From NCBI GenBank assembly GCA_023897205.1, contig JAHWDD010000012.1, forward strand, positions 682,001 through 746,000: a DNA stretch of 64,000 bases, given 5' to 3'. The notes under the pieces are model-generated. The model was not told the origin of the DNA, made no database searches, and saw only the letters and a program-made list of their open reading frames with translations. Numbering within the stretch: position 1 is the stretch's first letter; every line of letters begins with the position of its first letter. The position numbers and the translations under genes were made by a program. This DNA comes from Exophiala sp. HKRS030 (taxonomy: Eukaryota; Ascomycota; Eurotiomycetes; Chaetothyriales; Herpotrichiellaceae). Positions 32,937-43,987 of this stretch are shown piece after piece.

Positions 32937-34085
32937 CTAGAACACACGGATACTGAACTCGTTTGTTGCAGCCGGGTGGCTCAAAGCCCATCTGATCCCT
33001 TCGTTGACGGTATTGTCCCAATGTGCCGAGGCCGAAAGAAGCTTACCATATCGTCGAAAGCCATGTGGTAGTCCCTTGAAGACATTGATATTTGTCGGTA
33101 CTCTATAATGATTGTCAATTGAGTCATGTGCTCTAATGAAGCAGGGCTGAAGGCCTTGCTCTCGAGGCAGTAAAACATACCCATGCTTAGATAGCTTCTT
33201 GCCATAAAGCAAACCTTCCTCTCGAAGGGGGTCGTTGCCAGCAATACCAAGCGTGGTCGGCGGCAGACGCTTCACCTCTTCGGCAGTCGCGTTCGCCGGG
33301 TTTAGTCGTCTATCATTCGGGTCCGGGGCCGTCACTTGGAGCAGGCTGTTGAACAGCGTCTTGCGCTCCATATTGAGAATCGGAGCGTTGGCCGCCTGCG
33401 CGTAAGAGGACACACTGAGATCCTTCAGTTGCGCGAGCTGCGAATCATAGCAGGCACTGAATACCAAGCAAGGGATCATCAGCACCTGACCTAAGATCTT
33501 GAGCGTCTCCGGGACTTCTGGTGCTAACTCGCCTCTAAGTACCGTCTGTACTAGTGCTGCGGTGATGTAAGCGCCCGCCGACACGCCGCCGAGAACGAGA
33601 CGATGCAGATCGCCACCGATACTGTCGGCGTTGGAACATAGCCATATCAGCGCATCCTCACCGTCGTGCCATGCCGTTGGATAGACGTGCTCGGGCGTGT
33701 GGCGGTAGTTGACGTTCAAGACCATGACACCTGTGGTCAGCGCGATGCGGGAGCAGATGGCATCTTCGGACTGCAGGGTGCCGAAAAGAAACCCGCCACC
33801 ATGCAGGTGCATGTAGGTTGGTAAAGGATCATGTCTGGACTCTGACGCCGAAGGGCGATATGTTCGGGCCTCAAGATGCTGGTTGTCACGGGTCGGAATA
33901 GAATAGTCCTGCATGTCGATTTGGTCTAACATATCCACCATCTCAGTCTGAGAGATCTTGTCGCGGCCCGCGTTCGTTATGCGCCTGAGTTCGGCGATCC
34001 CGGGATCTGGGCCAGCAGCCGGCTGAGTGGCTTCGATGGCGAGCCATTCTTCGCTGGGTGCCCCGTACTGGGAGAAATCGCACAT
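32937..34085 (-). CDS. Alpha/beta hydrolase, hormone-sensitive-lipase-type esterase
   Basis: The oxyanion motif HLHGGGFLFG lies near residue 95, the nucleophile Ser in GGVSAGA near 170, the acid in GNDPLREE near 280 and His in LPHGFRR near the end, so the alpha/beta_hydrolase_3 triad is complete. Read straight through the protein has 382 residues, with an odd 26-residue insert between the last two motifs. Bases 33180-33103 on the minus strand form a 78-base intron (GTATGT to TATAG) whose length is a multiple of three and which has no stop; removal gives SKHGVPTNINVFKGLPHG and a 356-residue protein. HSL-type esterases cleave short acyl esters and lactones. Beside BVMO genes, hydrolysis of the ester product is a reasonable role. 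No signal peptide is seen. Confidence 0.9.
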   Translation of the reverse strand: MCDFSQYGAPSEEWLAIEATQPAAGPDPGIAELRRITNAGRDKISQTEMVDMLDQIDMQDYSIPTRDNQHLEARTYRPSASESRHDPLPTYMHLHGGGFLFGTLQSEDAICSRIALTTGVMVLNVNYRHTPEHVYPTAWHDGEDALIWLCSNADSIGGDLHRLVLGGVSAGAYITAALVQTVLRGELAPEVPETLKILGQVLMIPCLVFSACYDSQLAQLKDLSVSSYAQAANAPILNMERKTLFNSLLQVTAPDPNDRRLNPANATAEEVKRLPPTTLGIAGNDPLREEGLLYGKKLSKHGYVLLPREQGLQPCFIRAHDSIDNHYRVPTNINVFKGLPHGFRRYGKLLSASAHWDNTVNEGIRWALSHPAATNEFSIRVF

Positions 34086-34503
34086 ACCGAAATATCGAGT
34101 GGTCGATGGCGGGAAAGGACCTCAATTTATGCACCTAGGTCGTCTGTGGGTGATGTGCCGTTTCTGGAATCGATGGGAAGAAACAAGGGAACAATATTGA
34201 TCTTGATGGTGTGATGTGTCGCACCACTCTCAACGCCCAACAGCAAGTCTATATCTACTGCTCTGGATGCCTTTCGGCCCCATCCGCCCGGCTTTTTTCC
34301 CGGCATCTCTCGGCCCCTGAGAACCCTAAGGGAGGCCTTACCTGAGGGTCATTTACCGAGCATCTCAAGAGACGCTTCGCACCAAGGAGGCTTTCTTGTA
34401 CCTCTGTTCAACCACCAACAGTACTACTTCATATTATGTACAAGCTGAGTCAAGAAATTTCTGGAACTTAGATCCCTGCTTCGTTCAATTAAATGCCTTG
34501 CAA
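34086..34503. other. Intergenic region upstream of the esterase
   Basis: It contains a TTCGGC hexamer at 34273-34278, about 190 bases from the esterase start. Nothing else is recognised. Confidence 0.35.
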
Positions 34504-36675
34504 CTAAAAAAGCACGGCAGTATCTCCCCAACTATCAAAATCCTCGACCAAATCTTGAAACTGAAAGGCCGAGAAGTCCCCAAAATGATCCCATTGGAAA
34601 TCATCAACGTCCTGTTGATTGAGCAACTTGGCTACCAGCGGACTTGTCTGGTTCGTTACAAACGGGAAATACTCGAGCCAGTCGATGCCGTTGCCAACAG
34701 CGCTCTCCTCAGAATTCATGGGCCTGACGGATCGCTCGTTCATCATGTGGCAGTTTGGAAAGTCCTCCATGCTGACTGACTTGTTGAGGGTTCGCAGCTT
34801 CTCAAAGCCCTTGTCATACACGTTCGCGGTGCCCCAGAGATCCTTCAGCCTCTTGATCGCGGCTGTGATGATGCGCAAGTCCGCGTTGGCATCGTCTCGC
34901 AAATGTTCGGTCCTGGAACCTTGTAACAGCGCGGTGAATGCCATGCCGCTGTACCAGCACGCGATTGGCATCATATACCGGATATCACTGCGGATCAGGA
35001 CGTCTTTCAGGATGCGTGCGATGCACGACGCTGCCACCATGGCCGGGGTCAATGCTTTGGGAGCAGAGAGAGAATGCAATGGTCTCGTGATGTGCAGCAC
35101 CACTACAATGGCAAGATAGGTTAGGTGAAGTTGATGGACGTCACGATCGTACTTTAGAGTGTGGCTGGTGCCGATGGGCAGCTGCAAATACGGAGGCAAT
35201 GATTGCAGCCAGATGATCAGTTCTTTGGCCAGCTGCGTGGGAAAGACTGGAACCCGGAGGCTGGGCTTTGCCGATCTTAGCAGCTCTTTTGCAATGCGGC
35301 CGATGATGGCACACAGCCGTACCCAGTAGATAAATACCTCAGCCTTCTTCTTGTCACACGAGTTAGGAAAATCGGCGAGCGATAGTTCTGGAACATCGCA
35401 GTCTTCGGGATCGATCATGCATGGCTTGCCTTGACATATTGCAGTAAGTCTTTCGCGGCTCTGTTCACATCACAGGTCAATCGGAGAAGCAAACAACACA
35501 ACACAGATTGAACAACTTACAAAGACAGTCCACCAGATTCGTCGGTGCAATCCAGGGTCGTTGATTATGTCGGGCTGGCTGGGGCTGTAGTCATTATGTA
35601 TCCCAGCCTGCTGAGCATGCCTGATGACCACCGATGTCCACCACCATGACGAACTACGATTCATGACAGACGGGGCTTGAGGAGCCCACCAGTAGAACAA
35701 CATGATGGCTTTTAGCGACGGTAGCAAGTTTGGCTCTTCGTTGCAGTAAAACTTCTTACAGGCTCTGTCGTAATAAGTCGGTGCAGCCTCGTGAGGCAGC
35801 ATGGGTGGCCGAAGGTTGGTGCCTAGAGTTGCGATGGCATTCTCAAGCAGGGGAGATTCTTGAAGTTCTCGAAAGACACTCGCCTCGGTGAATATCGGGC
35901 ACCATGTATAGCAGTACTCGAAAAACGTTTCGACAAAGAGCGGGCGCAATTCCTCCTGTGAAATGCGACTCAGAAAGCCAGGTTCCTTCGATCTAGCAGG
36001 AATCCGCTCATCAGAGTGATGGTCGCAGGTGGTCTCTTTGGTTAGTTGCGGTGAAGGGTAACAGTCTGGTATGCGGTCTGGCTTAGACGGAATCGCACTG
36101 GCCAGCGATGACACCGATAACATGTTATCAGGCGATGCTCTCGGAATACCCATGATAAAGATGCCCTGGCCATCTGCACCAGGGAGTTGCGGCTGAGTCA
36201 GGTCGAAGTCTGGATGTCCTAGAGGATCATTTGAAGCCGACTCCGCTGCTGCTTCGACTGGCCGCACTTCTACTGCGTCGTTCGCATGCTCATCAGTCAA
36301 CGTCGGGGGGATCAAATTATACTGTGTGGTGTGCATCAACTGTGGCAACAGTCTTGAAGGTGTATGCATGAGCCGAAGTCGGTCTCGTTTGGACGGACGA
36401 GGACTATGGGATTGATTGTAAGTATTACTTCTCCAGGATCACCCGTGTCGCGTTGCGACAAGGCCTTTGAAGAGAACCCACCAACATTCTTTCTCTGCAG
36501 CGGAACATGGCGAACATTTATCGTGGCCCTGAGTGTTTCGGATTTCCAAATCACATCGTGTCTGCGACAAGGCGCAATCAATACCAAGACCGTATACTCT
36601 AGAGAAAAAGCCTACTTTTTTGACATGGCAAGCAGTACAGGCGAGACCTGCTCTTTTTCTCTTTCCATTCTGCAC
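34504..36675 (-). CDS. Zn2Cys6 transcription factor A (paralog of the factor at 61973), 5' end unresolved
   Basis: Exons are 5'-partial to 36616, 36561-36482, 36403-35521 and 35460-34504. The cluster CTACHVKK in exon 1 joins TRCDLEIR and CSPCSAAEKEC in exon 2, and a basic RPSKRDRLR linker follows. The fungal_trans domain includes FVETFFEYCYTWCPIF, FYWWAPQAPS, SSWWWTSVVIRHAQQAG and SRERLTAICQGKPC. Exon 2 is 80 bases long, exactly as in the paralog, and all intron phases agree. The zinc exon has no ATG in its own frame: going upstream it runs to a stop without a Met, while the ATG at 36710 is out of frame by one. Either a small upstream exon exists, or one base is missing, for example in the T5 run near 36654-36658, whose correction would bring that ATG into frame. 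It is divergent from BVMO2 and is a likely cluster regulator. Confidence 0.85.
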
Positions 36676-37803
36676 AGGGAATTGCGGCCATTGATCCCGG
36701 TCGCGGTCATCTCGAAGTCATGTAATAGCTGAAATGAAGGCAGCTCAGCTATGTACCTTCTCCCAGGCTTTTCGATCTCACAAGCAAGCGGGGTGTGTCA
36801 AGTGCAGAAGTTGGATAGTGAGGCCCAGGGCATCTCCGCAAACGAGGTCGACACGCGGGCAAGGGGGGGCCCGTGCACCATCGTGAGTGACCTAGGTTAT
36901 GCACCTTGAAGTACTAAGGGAGCCTGGGGAGCCCGGAAAATCTACCTGGGAAGGGGGGGGGGTACATCGGCTTCGCACTAATCAAACTGGCGACGGGGCA
37001 GCGTGGCCGCAGCATTCCCGAGCGCCACCAGACCTCAAGAATCTGTTCGAGAAATACCTAAATTCAGGGCGCCTTACTCCGTGTCAAATATGGCTACGCC
37101 TAGTTGCACAACGTAAGATACGTGAATGTGAAGACTACTGGAAGAACAGAAGCAAAAGGTCCCCTCTTCTTTTCCTAAAACATCTCAGCGGGTAAAATAA
37201 GTATGGGAATATCGATCGCATCTTGGAGAAGATGACCTCAGCTTTCAGACTGCCCGTGCTAGACACGTTCGGTGTCCCTGGTAGGCTTGCCCGGCAGGAA
37301 TTGCAAGTGGATCCGCGCGGCCCAAAAATTGTGCCATCAATGCCGCTAACATCCCCCAACGGCTGGGAGCCGGTATCAGACATGACAACAGCCGGTATCG
37401 AATCCACAATCAGCTCCTGCTGTCTGAGTTGTGACAATATGGGGGATCTCCTTGACAATGACAGGTTCGGCACGGCCTAACTACACATTGCTATTGGCCT
37501 TGAAGCCTGATCAACTGTCCTACCACGTATGCTAGCGATTGCGGCGCCAGCTGTACACCGCGCGGGGGCTTTCGAGAATGGCGATGGGATGGCGACGGCT
37601 ACCGGCTCTGAAACTTGTCGTTGAGCGGATCGATGAAGCAACCTGTATCTCTGGACGACAATCTCTTTGTAGTTGGAATATATCAAGACGTGTCGAATCT
37701 TCACAAGTCTAATAAGCGAGTCTCTGTCATTTTCAGCGTCCGATTTGCGACTGATTTGCTTAGAACCACTACCGGCTGTGGCATCGCTCCAAGTTTTACG
37801 AAG
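36676..37803. promoter_or_regulatory. Divergent region between regulator A and BVMO2
   Basis: About 1.1 kb without a gene. It has a run of ten G at 36953-36962 and a TTCGGC hexamer at 37466-37471, and it probably holds the promoters of both neighbours. Confidence 0.45.
36953..36962 (+). repeat. G10 homopolymer
   Basis: A run of ten G follows other G-rich tracts between regulator A and BVMO2. Such runs are prone to length variation and sequencing error. Confidence 0.7.
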
Positions 37804-39808
37804 ATGTCGCCATACATGGAGAATTCGGGTTCATTGTCACCGCTTGTCACGGACGGTGAAGTTCCCGCTGTCTACCCAGAGACTTTGAAGAACAGGGCAA
37901 CCACCAAGGTGAACGGCATCGGACACAATATCAAGGCTGCTGCCGCCGAAAGCACGACCTCGGTTCCTTTCTACAACAAGTTTGCGCTCAAGCCACGTAA
38001 ATTACGCATAATCACGATCGGCGCAGGTTTCTCTGGCCTTTTGCTTGCCCACAAGTTCCAACATCGTTTTCCAGAGTTGCAGGAATTTATCCACCATAGC
38101 ATGTACGAGGCACGCAGCGATGTTGGAGGTACATGGCTGGTAAACACTTATCCAGGCGTGCAATGCGACGTGCCCTCGCATATATATGTGAGTTTTATGT
38201 CTATGGGGTCTGGATAGTAGTGATACTGATACTGGTGAAAGGCATTTCCCTTTGACCCTAATCCAGACTGGCCACGCTTCTATTCCAGTGGCCCTGAGAT
38301 CCACGCCTATATAAAGCGCACAGTCAGAAAATGGAATCTCGACCGTGATGTTCAACTGAACACACGGGTACTCAGCGCCCATTGGCAAGAAGATTCCGGA
38401 AAGTGGGAGGTGACGATGGAGCACGAAGGTGTTAAACGCGTGGAATATGCAGACATCATCATGTCGGCTCAGGGCAACCTTGTGTACGTTGGAGATACGC
38501 ACCATCCCCTTATTATTCTATGAAAACTAACCAGCGATCGCCTTACAGCGAGCCTGTCTGGCCCAAGATCCCCGGTATCGAGCAGTTCAAGGGTCACAAG
38601 ACGCACTCTGGACGCTGGGTGCATGATTATGATTACTCCAATAAGAGAATCGCGGTCATCGGCAACGGGTCGTCTGGCATCCAAATTGTGCCTCAGATGA
38701 CCAAGCTGCCTGGTACAACAGTCCGGAACTTCATTCGAGGGCCTGCTTGGGTTTATTACCGAGTTCCTGCATCTAAGCATCTAGGACGAGACACCGACGA
38801 CACCAACCCGGCCTATTATGAGAGCGAAAAGGAGAAGTATCACGACCCAGTGCAACACCGCGAGTACCGTAAGGGCATCATTCACCGCACAAACAAAGCA
38901 TTCCGTTTGGTGAGCGCTTATGCCTTCCTCTTCAATACCCAAGGACCAAAAGCTAACCCCTATTTCTTATCAAGTTCATTAAAGGTGAATATAATGCCGA
39001 GACTGTCCGTCTTGCCACAGCCCAGATGGCCGAGAAACTAAACCACAACCCTGTCCTGATGGACCAACTCATTCCTAAGTGGGAGATTGGCTGCCGTCGT
39101 GTCACGCCTGGCCCCGGCTATCTCGAGTCATTCTCTAAACATAATTGTTCGCTGACATCGAGCCCAATTACCAACATCACTGAGACAGGAGTTCAGACTG
39201 CCGATGGTCAACACTTCGATTGCGATGTCATCGTATGTGCCACAGGTTTTGACGTGTCCAAGTGTCCTCGGTATCCAATTGTTGGACAGAACGGCGTTGC
39301 GCTCGCTGAGAAGTGGAAGGACGAGCCTACCTCGTATTTATCTGTCGGCACCGATGACTTCCCCAACTACTTTACCATGGCTGGACCGCGGTGCCTGTGC
39401 GGTCACGGCTCGCTTGTCGAGTCACTAAACTGGACTGGGGACTACTTTGTCAAGATGATCAAAAAGATCGCAACGGAGGATATCAAGTACATGGTACCCA
39501 AAGCCGCCTCGGTCCAGGCTTTCTGCGAGTACCAGGACGAGATCCATAAGAACCTCGTCTGGACTGGTGGCTGTCGCAGTTGGTACAAACGCGGTACGCA
39601 AGACGGCAAGGTAACGGCCCTCTTTGCAGGTAGCGCGGTGGTTTTTAATGCCATGATGAAGGAAATCAGGGCCGAGCACTATGACATTGTTTACAACTCC
39701 AGGAACCCATTTAGATTCCTGGGAAATGGCTTTACTGAGTGGGAAATGCAAGAGGACGCCGACCTGTCATGGTATGTTGAGGTTGCGGACCCAGTACCCA
39801 AGACATAG
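37804..39808 (+). CDS. Baeyer-Villiger monooxygenase 2 (paralog of BVMO4)
   Basis: Four exons (37804-38187, 38242-38483, 38549-38909, 38975-39808) encode about 606 residues. GAGFSGLL near residue 75, the BVMO fingerprint FKGHKTHSGRW near 220, GNGSSGIQ near 240, ATGFD near 415 and WTGGCRSWYKRG near 525 are all present. The motif order and the WPRFYSSG/GPAWVYYRVP segments suggest the fungal moxY/stcW-like BVMO group rather than the BVMO1 type. The ATG at 37804 matches the start of BVMO4 (M-x-PY-x-x-x-x-x-L-x-PL-x-x-DGE). The intron after NKAFRL is missing from BVMO4. It is divergent from regulator A and followed by the CoA ligase on the same strand. The reaction is ketone to ester or lactone using FAD, NADPH and O2; the natural ketone is unknown. 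Confidence 0.94.
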
Positions 39809-40352
39809 ATTTGAGATTTTCAGATATGAAGACGGTGTACTTAGATTGTTTGGCGTGTATCGATTCAGACTATCGATACCCTTTGCTGAATATGCTTTTG
39901 CTGGTCTTGCGTGATATGCGGTCTAGTGAAATACGCTCAGTAATCGGGACCATCTTCAACGAAGCATCAATGACAGAAGTCAATACCTACGTTCCGTGTG
40001 GGCGCCTGCTCTCGGGTTCGTATAGATCTTTAAGCGGCAGCAAACAGACCCAACACGGTCTAGTCGACGATCTTTCGGCGCGGGCTACTGTATTCGGCAT
40101 CCTTGATAAAGCCGGGTCCAACCACATGGCCTTCGGGTAAGAGCCCTTTAGCATCGGCTCACCAGGCTCCACCAGCGTCAGCACGAACATCTACCTATTC
40201 ATATGCCTAGTACGATGATAATTGACTTGACGCGTCAGGCCTTGAGATCATTGAGCCACGCCTCACCCTGCATTTAGTCTAAGCATGACCAGGGGACTCG
40301 TTAGCCAGCCCTGCACATCACTTCATGTTTGCTAATCAGGTAAACTGGCGAT
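39809..40352. other. Intergenic region between BVMO2 and the CoA ligase
   Basis: 544 bases between two genes on the same strand. No gene or clear element was recognised. Confidence 0.4.
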
Positions 40353-42207
40353 ATGGTCATCTTCCAGAGCCAGTTCCCTCGTCTTGCTCTTCCTGAGCAA
40401 GACATCTTCTCATTTATCTTCGGGTCTAAGAGCCGGCCAGTTCCTTCAGATCATGGTATGCTGTCTGTCTCATCCCACTGCCGGATTTGCCTTGCTTCAT
40501 CGCTGATACTTACACCCTACAACAGTAATGTTCCAAGATGGCGACATAGACAAGTTTTATACCCACAGTGGTGTCAAAGAGATGTCGCAAGCATTCGGGG
40601 CTGGTCTCAAAAGCACATTCAACTGGCAAAAGGGCGACATCTTGACTCTTTTCGCCTCTAACAGTATCGACATTCCCGTTGTGATGCTGGGCACTTTGCT
40701 CGCTGGAGGAACCTTCTCGCCCGCCAATCCGGCTTACACGGCGACTGAGCTGGCGAATCAACTTATGGATAGTCAGCCAAAAGCCATTGCCATACAGTAT
40801 CGCTCTTTAACAGTCGTAAAGGAGGCAGCGCAACAGGCCGGCATACCTCGACTGCCCATTTTGCTGATAGGTGCCGAACGAGATCCATCTTCGCAGATTG
40901 TACATTTCACCGAGCTACGAACCCTAAGCTCAGGGCCGACACCCAACACTTCTACACCGACCAAAATTAAACCCAAAACGGACATCGCCTTTCTCGTCTA
41001 CTCATCCGGCACGACAGGGAAGCCCAAGGGCGTGCAACTATCGCACTATAACGTCACTTCAAACATCAGCCAACTACAGCCTGGTGACCAAGAGTACCTG
41101 ACGTGGGACGGTTCCAAAACGTGTCGCGACATACCACTCCCAAAGACTGGCCTGGGCGGCGACAAAGTACTAGTCTGTGTGCCAATGTACCATATTCTAG
41201 GCCTCACAAAAGCCATTATCAACCCTCTGTACAGAGGCGTGACGGCAATGGTGATGGAGCGATTTGAGATCAAGCTTTGGTGCGCACTTGTCCAGCGCCA
41301 CGCCATCACATTCTCATACATCGTGCCACCCATTGTATTGCTCCTATGCAAAGACAAAGCCGTTCTGTCCTATGACCTTTCTAGCATCCGCATGGCCAAC
41401 TCGGGTGCGGCTCCTCTGTCGAAAGAGCTGATCGATGCATGCCATCGCCGCACAGGCATCCGGATAAAGCAGGGTTACGGTATGACTGAGACCTGCCCGA
41501 CGGTTTTCAATCAGACCTGGGACGACTGGGACCGACCCGTCGGTAGTACGGGCCAGCTACTACCAAACGTTGAGGCCAAAATCTGCCAGCCGTTTGAAGA
41601 GTGCGCCTCAACATTAGGCGAGAAACAAACTACGGTTCAAAGCGAAAGTGAAGGATTGGAATTGGGCCAAGTGGGCGAGCTGTACGTACGCGGGCCAAAC
41701 GTGTTTTTAGGCTATCATAATAACGTTGCCGCTACGCGAGATTGCCTGTCGCCGTCGGGATGGTACCGTACGGGAGACGTCGGATATATTGATCCAAGGG
41801 GTAACCTATTCATCACAGACCGCGTCAAGGAGCTGATCAAGTACAAGGGCAACTCAGTCGCGCCAGTCGAGCTGGAGGGCTTTTTGCTAGATCACCCGCT
41901 CGTAGACGACTGCGCCGTCGTGGGGGTCCAGTCGGCGGCACTGGGAACGGAGGTGCCGACCGCGTATGTCGTGCTGAAGGCGTCGCATACCACGAAGGAA
42001 AGCCAAGAGCTTGCGAATAAGATTCGGCAATGGTTTGACGGTCGTGTTGTGAATTACAAGAAGCTGAGGGGAGGCGTCAAGTTCGTCGGCGCCATCCCTA
42101 AAAGTGCAAGTGGTAAGATACTGAGGAGAGTGATGAAGCAGTGGGTTCGTGCTGAGGAGGGAAAGACACAAGATGGTGCAGCAAGCAGTCTTTTTGCGAA
42201 GCTATGA
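40353..42207 (+). CDS. Acyl/aryl-CoA ligase, 4-coumarate-CoA-ligase-like, peroxisomal
   Basis: Two exons, 40353-40455 and 40526-42207, encode about 594 residues of the ANL adenylating superfamily. The AMP-binding P-loop-like motif YSSGTTGKPKGV lies near residue 190, QGYGMTETCP near 350, the GWYRTGDVGYID hinge near 455, and the catalytic Lys region PKSASGKILRR near 565. These enzymes activate a carboxylic acid through an acyl-AMP and load CoA. The C-terminus reads SLFAKL; Ala-Lys-Leu is an accepted PTS1 peroxisomal signal. It follows BVMO2 and precedes the MBL/ADH pair, so it is well placed to activate the acid released after lactone opening and oxidation, sending it to peroxisomal beta-oxidation. 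Chain length and ring preference cannot be read. Confidence 0.94.
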
Positions 42208-42344
42208 GGTACTTAGAATCACTCACTATCTATTTCATATTGATTAGCCCGAATGCAGGAGTTGTGATGCTCGGTTGATTTTCGACGATCAAGCGGCCTA
42301 CTACCGGAGTACACGGCCTAAGCCATATTTTCTCCCAACGATGC

Positions 42345-43619
42345 TTAACACATTGCAATATTTTTCGTCTTGAAATACGGCTCCAGATCCCGTAGGAACG
42401 TCCATCGTGTCTCGGCCGCCCAGCCCTTCTTCTTCCAATCATTCAGCGACTCTGGGAAGTGTGCGACCTGATCCCTAACACCTGCGTCGTGCGCCACAAT
42501 CACAAAGATGTCGTCATCACAATCCAGCTCCTGCAGCTGGTCCCGCGTATTCCTGGCAAGCGGGATATCATGCCCAAAGTTCAACTCAAAAAGCGGCTCT
42601 GTGGACTTCCTGTTCCGCGACACTTGAAGCTCTTCCCAAGCGCTGCCGAGACAGAAAGGAACGTTGTGGCCAGTTTCGCTGTGTAGGTCGAAAGGGTTAG
42701 GTGAGATCTTGTCGGGCATGTGCCGCCATTCTGACGGCCGAAAGATACCTGGGTAGTGACAGATATCGCCACCCATGAGAATGAAGGTAGGTGGGTCGAC
42801 GGTAGTCCGGGCAAGACCGCATAGATGTCCTACAGCATGTCCTGGGCTGTCGAGAAGATAGAAGGACCCATCGCCGAAATAGTCGTGAGCAGGAAACTTA
42901 CCGATACGGAGGCCGCAGGTCTCGAAGGTGATTTCGCGCAAGTTGCGGCCTCTGTGAGCACCAAATCAACATTCTATAGGGTAGATCTTCCTTGGAGAGC
43001 CACAGGGTGTGGGGATACTTACTCGTAATCTGACTGACGAATAGGTGAATCTGGGTTTCCAGGGTAGCCAGGCAGCATTGCATCCTTGAAGCCCTGGCCG
43101 ACTACAAGGTCTGTGGATGAGGGGAATGTTGATGGGTCACCAATGTGGTCCCAGTGCCAATGACTATTAGGTTGTCAACGTAAGACCAATGTGGATCAGG
43201 TCGTAGATGAGAGGAAGACTACGTCTGGAGAAAATTCGAAGACACGGTTCAAAGGCTGGTGCTTACCTCCAAATCACGGCCTCAATACTCGATATAGGAA
43301 TGTCGTTTTCATCAAGAATATCGGCGACGTTCTTCGTGACTTCGATAGTATAATTGGTGGTAGGGATATAGTTGGCAATGGTTGGCGAGTAGTTCTGGTA
43401 GTCTTTGCGAATACCCAGGTCAAACACCAGCTTCCTGCCGGAAGGATGCTCGAGTAAAAATGTGAGACACGGCCCTGGTCTCTTCTTCTCGACGTGCGGC
43501 ACTTGAGGCAAGACGAACCGTGTGAGTATGGCCGGCCCAAAGTTCACGGGGTTGATCATTCGAACAGCGACAGCCGTGTTGCCAGCAGGCACTTTGAAAT
43601 GGGGCTTTGCTGCTGCCAT
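42345..43619 (-). CDS. Metallo-beta-lactamase-fold hydrolase, lactonase candidate 1
   Basis: Three exons (43619-43267, 43163-43023, 42951-42345) encode about 366 residues. The dinuclear metal site is complete: HWHWDHIGD made by joining exons 1 and 2, SPGHAVGH near residue 200, GGDICHYPGIF near 230 and the late VAHDAG His. N-terminal NPVNFGPAI and LLEHPSGRKLVFDLGIRKD match fungal proteins related to N-acyl-homoserine-lactone lactonases. It should hydrolyse lactones or esters in the cytosol. The first two exons are exactly 353 and 141 bases, identical to the paralog at 53794. The true ATG is at 43619; frames running further upstream have no ATG. It lies head-to-tail with the truncated ADH and converges on the CoA ligase. 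Lactone opening after BVMO action is the likely role. Confidence 0.92.
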
Positions 43620-43987
43620 GTCGGTATGGATAGAGTGGACCAAATTAGAGAGTCAAGACGTAGATTATGGGATGATCGTTGTCCTCAGCACTGAAGAGTT
43701 GTACGCTGGATTTGATATCGGCACAGTATTTCTTTCCGGCCCGACTTAGTTTGATTAGAGCCCTACAATCTTGCCGGATGACTAAAAAATTGCCTTAGGT
43801 TTTACAGTAACCCTTGTGGTTCAATGCAAAATTGCTGGGGGTAAAGTAGTGTGGAGGCCCCGGTGGGCTTTTAACGGTTCCTCTCGCCTCCCATCCGGCT
43901 ACAACTGCGCAGTTCAGCGAAACAATATCAGGCCCATGCAGCCCAGTCGTAGTCTTCCTATTTGACCTACAAGTACATGGCGGTCTA
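43620..43987. other. Spacer between lactonase 1 and truncated ADH
   Basis: 368 bases holding the lactonase 5' flank. No gene or TTCGGC copy is seen. Confidence 0.4.

Noticed and set aside
37615..37803. N-terminal extension of BVMO2 to 37615
   Set aside because: It begins without a supported ATG and has no match in the paralog, whose start aligns with the ATG at 37804.
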